27,590 nt of DNA from JAZQQB01 sp045628865 (lineage in GTDB: Bacteria; Bacillota; Clostridia; Lachnospirales; Lachnospiraceae), in contig JAZQQB010000077.1 in assembly GCA_045628865.1 (NCBI GenBank), positions 1-27,590 of the forward strand, written 5' to 3'. How positions within the stretch are numbered: position 1 is the first letter of the stretch; each line of letters opens with the position of its first letter. Of the stretch, positions 25,679 through 27,590 are shown piece after piece. The notes under the pieces were generated by a model, which searched no databases, was not told where the DNA came from, and saw only the letters and a program-made list of their open reading frames with translations. A program made the position numbers and the translations under genes.

Positions 25679-25706
25679 GAAAGAAAGCTTTTTGGGGCTT
25701 TCTTTC
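25679..25706 (-). terminator. Intrinsic terminator of the repeat-rich membrane protein gene
   Basis: A perfect 10-bp stem, GAAAGAAAGC with its complement, has an eight-base loop and is followed on the minus strand by GTTTTT. It starts 13 bases past the stop codon of the gene ending at 25720. Confidence 0.8.
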
Positions 25707-25719
25707 ATTTTATACCTTG

Positions 25720-27590
25720 TTACAATCCAATTTCTCCAGGAAGCATATCGTTTGAATCCATATTCGGTTCCTGACCGATTTCATCTACTGGTGGTTCCTC
25801 TGGAACATCTGTTGAGTCAACTGTTGGTGCATCCTCTATAACATCTGTTGGTGCGTCTATCTCATTCAAGGATGCATCTACAGGAGGTACATAGTCAACT
25901 TTAATTTCTGAAATCAGCTGATCTAATTCACCTGCAAGTACATGTTTTACATTGATTGTATAAATCACATCATCCTTTGTTGAATTAATCCAGGCCGCTG
26001 TTTCTCCATCAATTCCATAATGTTCTATCAGAAGTTCTTCAATTTTATTATAGAGTACTGCAGTTTCTGCGCCCACTCCATATTCCTTTGCCAATGCTTC
26101 AATATCTGAATATGTGGCAATACCCTGAATCAGACTATTCAATGCTTCAAGTTCCATACCCACTTCCATATAATGCTCATAGGACTGTACAGATCTTTCT
26201 AACCTGCTTAATATCGCACATCTATTCATCATCAGTTCATCACTTACATTTAATTCAGATGAACTCACAAAACCAACATAAGCATCCAAATAACTACCCT
26301 GTGCATAATCTTTTCTAGCCTGTTTCACTACACTTTGTGTCGGCATGATCACACCAAAAATATATGCGATAGCAATGACTGCAGCTGTCTGTAAAACAAC
26401 TAAAATAATTTTTGCCTTTGGAATTGGTTTTCCTTTTTTCTCAGGCGCTTTTTCTGGTTTTGGTGGTTTTTCCTTCTTTGGTTTTGGTTCTTTCTTTGGC
26501 TTTTCTTTCTTTGGTTTCTTTTCTTTCTTTGGCTTTTCAGGTTTTTCTTTTTTACCCTTTTTATCTTTAGTCTTTTTCGTATCAGAATCACCTAATGCCT
26601 CAAGAATCTGAAGATTTTCATCGGTTATACTACCCAATTCACCACCTTCTGGTACCTTCTGAGCGTTTTCCTCTTCGTCTTCTTCATCTTCTTCAAAAAG
26701 AAACTCTAGAATTCTTTGTAATAATCCTTTTTTCTTTTCACCATCTTCTGCTTTTGCTTTTTTCTTTGATTTCTTCTTTTTCGGTGCTTCTTCCTCTTCC
26801 TCTTCATCTTCTTCTGAACTTGCGTTTTCATGTTCTGCACTTTCGAGTAAAGCTAACATGTCATCATCCATGCCACCTTCTTCTGTGTTCATAAGAAGTT
26901 CATTAATATCCGCAAGATCATCACCTTCACTGCCGAATAATTCGTCAATATTACCCTCCACAGATTCTTCCGAAACTTCTCCTACCGACTCCTCTGCAGA
27001 ACTGTTGGCTTGATTGATCAAATCCTCTATATCATCCTGAGACAATTTTTTCAAAGGATCATCTTCTGCCGCTGGTTCCTCCGAAGCAGACTCATTAGTC
27101 TCTTCAACTTCTCCATTGAAGCTATCTCCTGTTGCTTCATCATCTGTTAGAACCTCACTTTGCATTCCGCTAAACATTGCCTCTATCTCTTCCGGTGTCA
27201 TGGTATGATTTGGATCATCTGACACTGGGCTTACTGCTGGTTCTTCGGATGCCTCTGGGGCCTCTTCTGGCACTGATTCCTCGGCTGGCATTGCCTCTTC
27301 AGCTGCCTCTGGGGCTTCACTTGCAGGCTCTTCACTTGCATTTCCGAATAATGCTGCTATCTCTTCCGGTGTCATGGTATGATTTGGATCATCTGACACT
27401 GGGCTTACTGCTGGTTCCTCGACTGCCTCTGGGGCCTCTTCTGGCACTGATTCCTCGGCTGGCATTGCCTCTTCAGCTACCTCTGGGGCTTCACTTGCAG
27501 GCTCTTCACTTGCATTTCCGAATAATGCTGCTATCTCTTCCGGTGTCATGGTATGATTTGGATCATCTGACACTGGGCTTACTGCTGGTT
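25720..27590 (-). CDS. Partial repeat-rich single-pass membrane protein with FliM-like motifs
   Basis: The 5' end is outside the window: the apparent start at 27573 is a GTG coding for Val inside a repeat, and the frame stays open to 27590. At least 622 residues are visible. The N-terminal part has two exact-frame 58-residue repeats plus a third partial one, each starting SDDPNHTMTPEEIAALFGNA. An acidic region follows with related motifs (LSQDDIEDLI, NIDELFG, DINELLM). Next come Lys-rich tracts, one membrane helix (about 388-409 counted from 27573), and an outer helical, TPR-like domain (about 415-545) with an acidic Pro-rich tail. No known family is certain. It may be an assembly or signalling scaffold. 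Confidence 0.8.
   Translation of the reverse strand, partial: PAVSPVSDDPNHTMTPEEIAALFGNASEEPASEAPEVAEEAMPAEESVPEEAPEAVEEPAVSPVSDDPNHTMTPEEIAALFGNASEEPASEAPEAAEEAMPAEESVPEEAPEASEEPAVSPVSDDPNHTMTPEEIEAMFSGMQSEVLTDDEATGDSFNGEVEETNESASEEPAAEDDPLKKLSQDDIEDLINQANSSAEESVGEVSEESVEGNIDELFGSEGDDLADINELLMNTEEGGMDDDMLALLESAEHENASSEEDEEEEEEAPKKKKSKKKAKAEDGEKKKGLLQRILEFLFEEDEEDEEENAQKVPEGGELGSITDENLQILEALGDSDTKKTKDKKGKKEKPEKPKKEKKPKKEKPKKEPKPKKEKPPKPEKAPEKKGKPIPKAKIILVVLQTAAVIAIAYIFGVIMPTQSVVKQARKDYAQGSYLDAYVGFVSSSELNVSDELMMNRCAILSRLERSVQSYEHYMEVGMELEALNSLIQGIATYSDIEALAKEYGVGAETAVLYNKIEELLIEHYGIDGETAAWINSTKDDVIYTINVKHVLAGELDQLISEIKVDYVPPVDASLNEIDAPTDVIEDAPTVDSTDVPEEPPVDEIGQEPNMDSNDMLPGEIGL

Noticed and set aside
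25517..25708. 63-residue minus-strand ORF before hisH
   Set aside because: Its start lies inside the terminator stem of the previous gene, it has no ribosome binding site, and it spans the hisH promoter.
26345..26611. Plus-strand ORF rich in Phe and Gly
   Set aside because: It is the antisense of the Lys/Pro-rich tract of the repeat protein; low-complexity shadow.
27214..27573. CRISPR-like direct repeats
   Set aside because: The 174-bp period is in frame and encodes 58-residue protein repeats without spacers.

Overview
The window looks like chromosomal DNA from an AT-rich Gram-positive anaerobe, most likely a Lachnospiraceae (Clostridia) species. Supporting signs are strong AGGAGG-type ribosome binding sites, lipoproteins with long Thr/Glu linkers, BspA-type leucine-rich repeat (LRR_5) proteins, a very large secreted subtilase, a hisH-hisF pair, and recurring intergenic palindromes. 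The family assignment is inference from gene content and style; the genus cannot be fixed from this sequence alone. Almost every gene is on the minus strand, so transcription runs from high to low coordinates. Only two LRR genes and a tRNA are on the plus strand.

Positions 1-3270 hold a small unrecognised protein and a three-gene ABC importer (lipoprotein, permease, ATPase; NMT1/SsuA-like). Positions 3446-8485 encode a 1679-residue secreted S8 subtilase behind a 177-base leader that carries an intrinsic-terminator hairpin. Positions 8486-8865 are gene-free and contain that leader, its promoter and a perfect 27-bp-armed inverted repeat.

Positions 8866-18895 form one tight run of nine co-directional genes with gaps of 31 bp or less or short overlaps: 2-hydroxyacid dehydrogenase, DgkA-type lipid kinase, CarS-like CTP transferase, UbiA prenyltransferase, PEP-synthase-like phosphotransferase without the PEP barrel, YghO-like GNAT, DUF2201/VWA protein, MoxR-type AAA+ ATPase and a cytoplasmic LRR_5 protein. 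Together they suggest an undescribed membrane-lipid or lipid-headgroup pathway with its own MoxR-VWA chaperone pair. This is the best candidate for a novel system in the window.

Positions 19159-20863 (plus strand) encode two overlapping membrane-anchored LRR_5 genes, followed by tRNA-Leu(CAA) with its own promoter and terminator. Then, on the minus strand, come a lipoprotein beta-carbonic anhydrase, a block of nested palindromes, and an apparent operon hisH-hisF-ung-TIR/FHA. The last is unusual because it puts a TIR-FHA signalling or defence-like protein behind histidine biosynthesis and uracil-DNA repair genes. The window ends inside a membrane protein with exact 58-residue tandem repeats and a series of FliM-like short acidic helical motifs.
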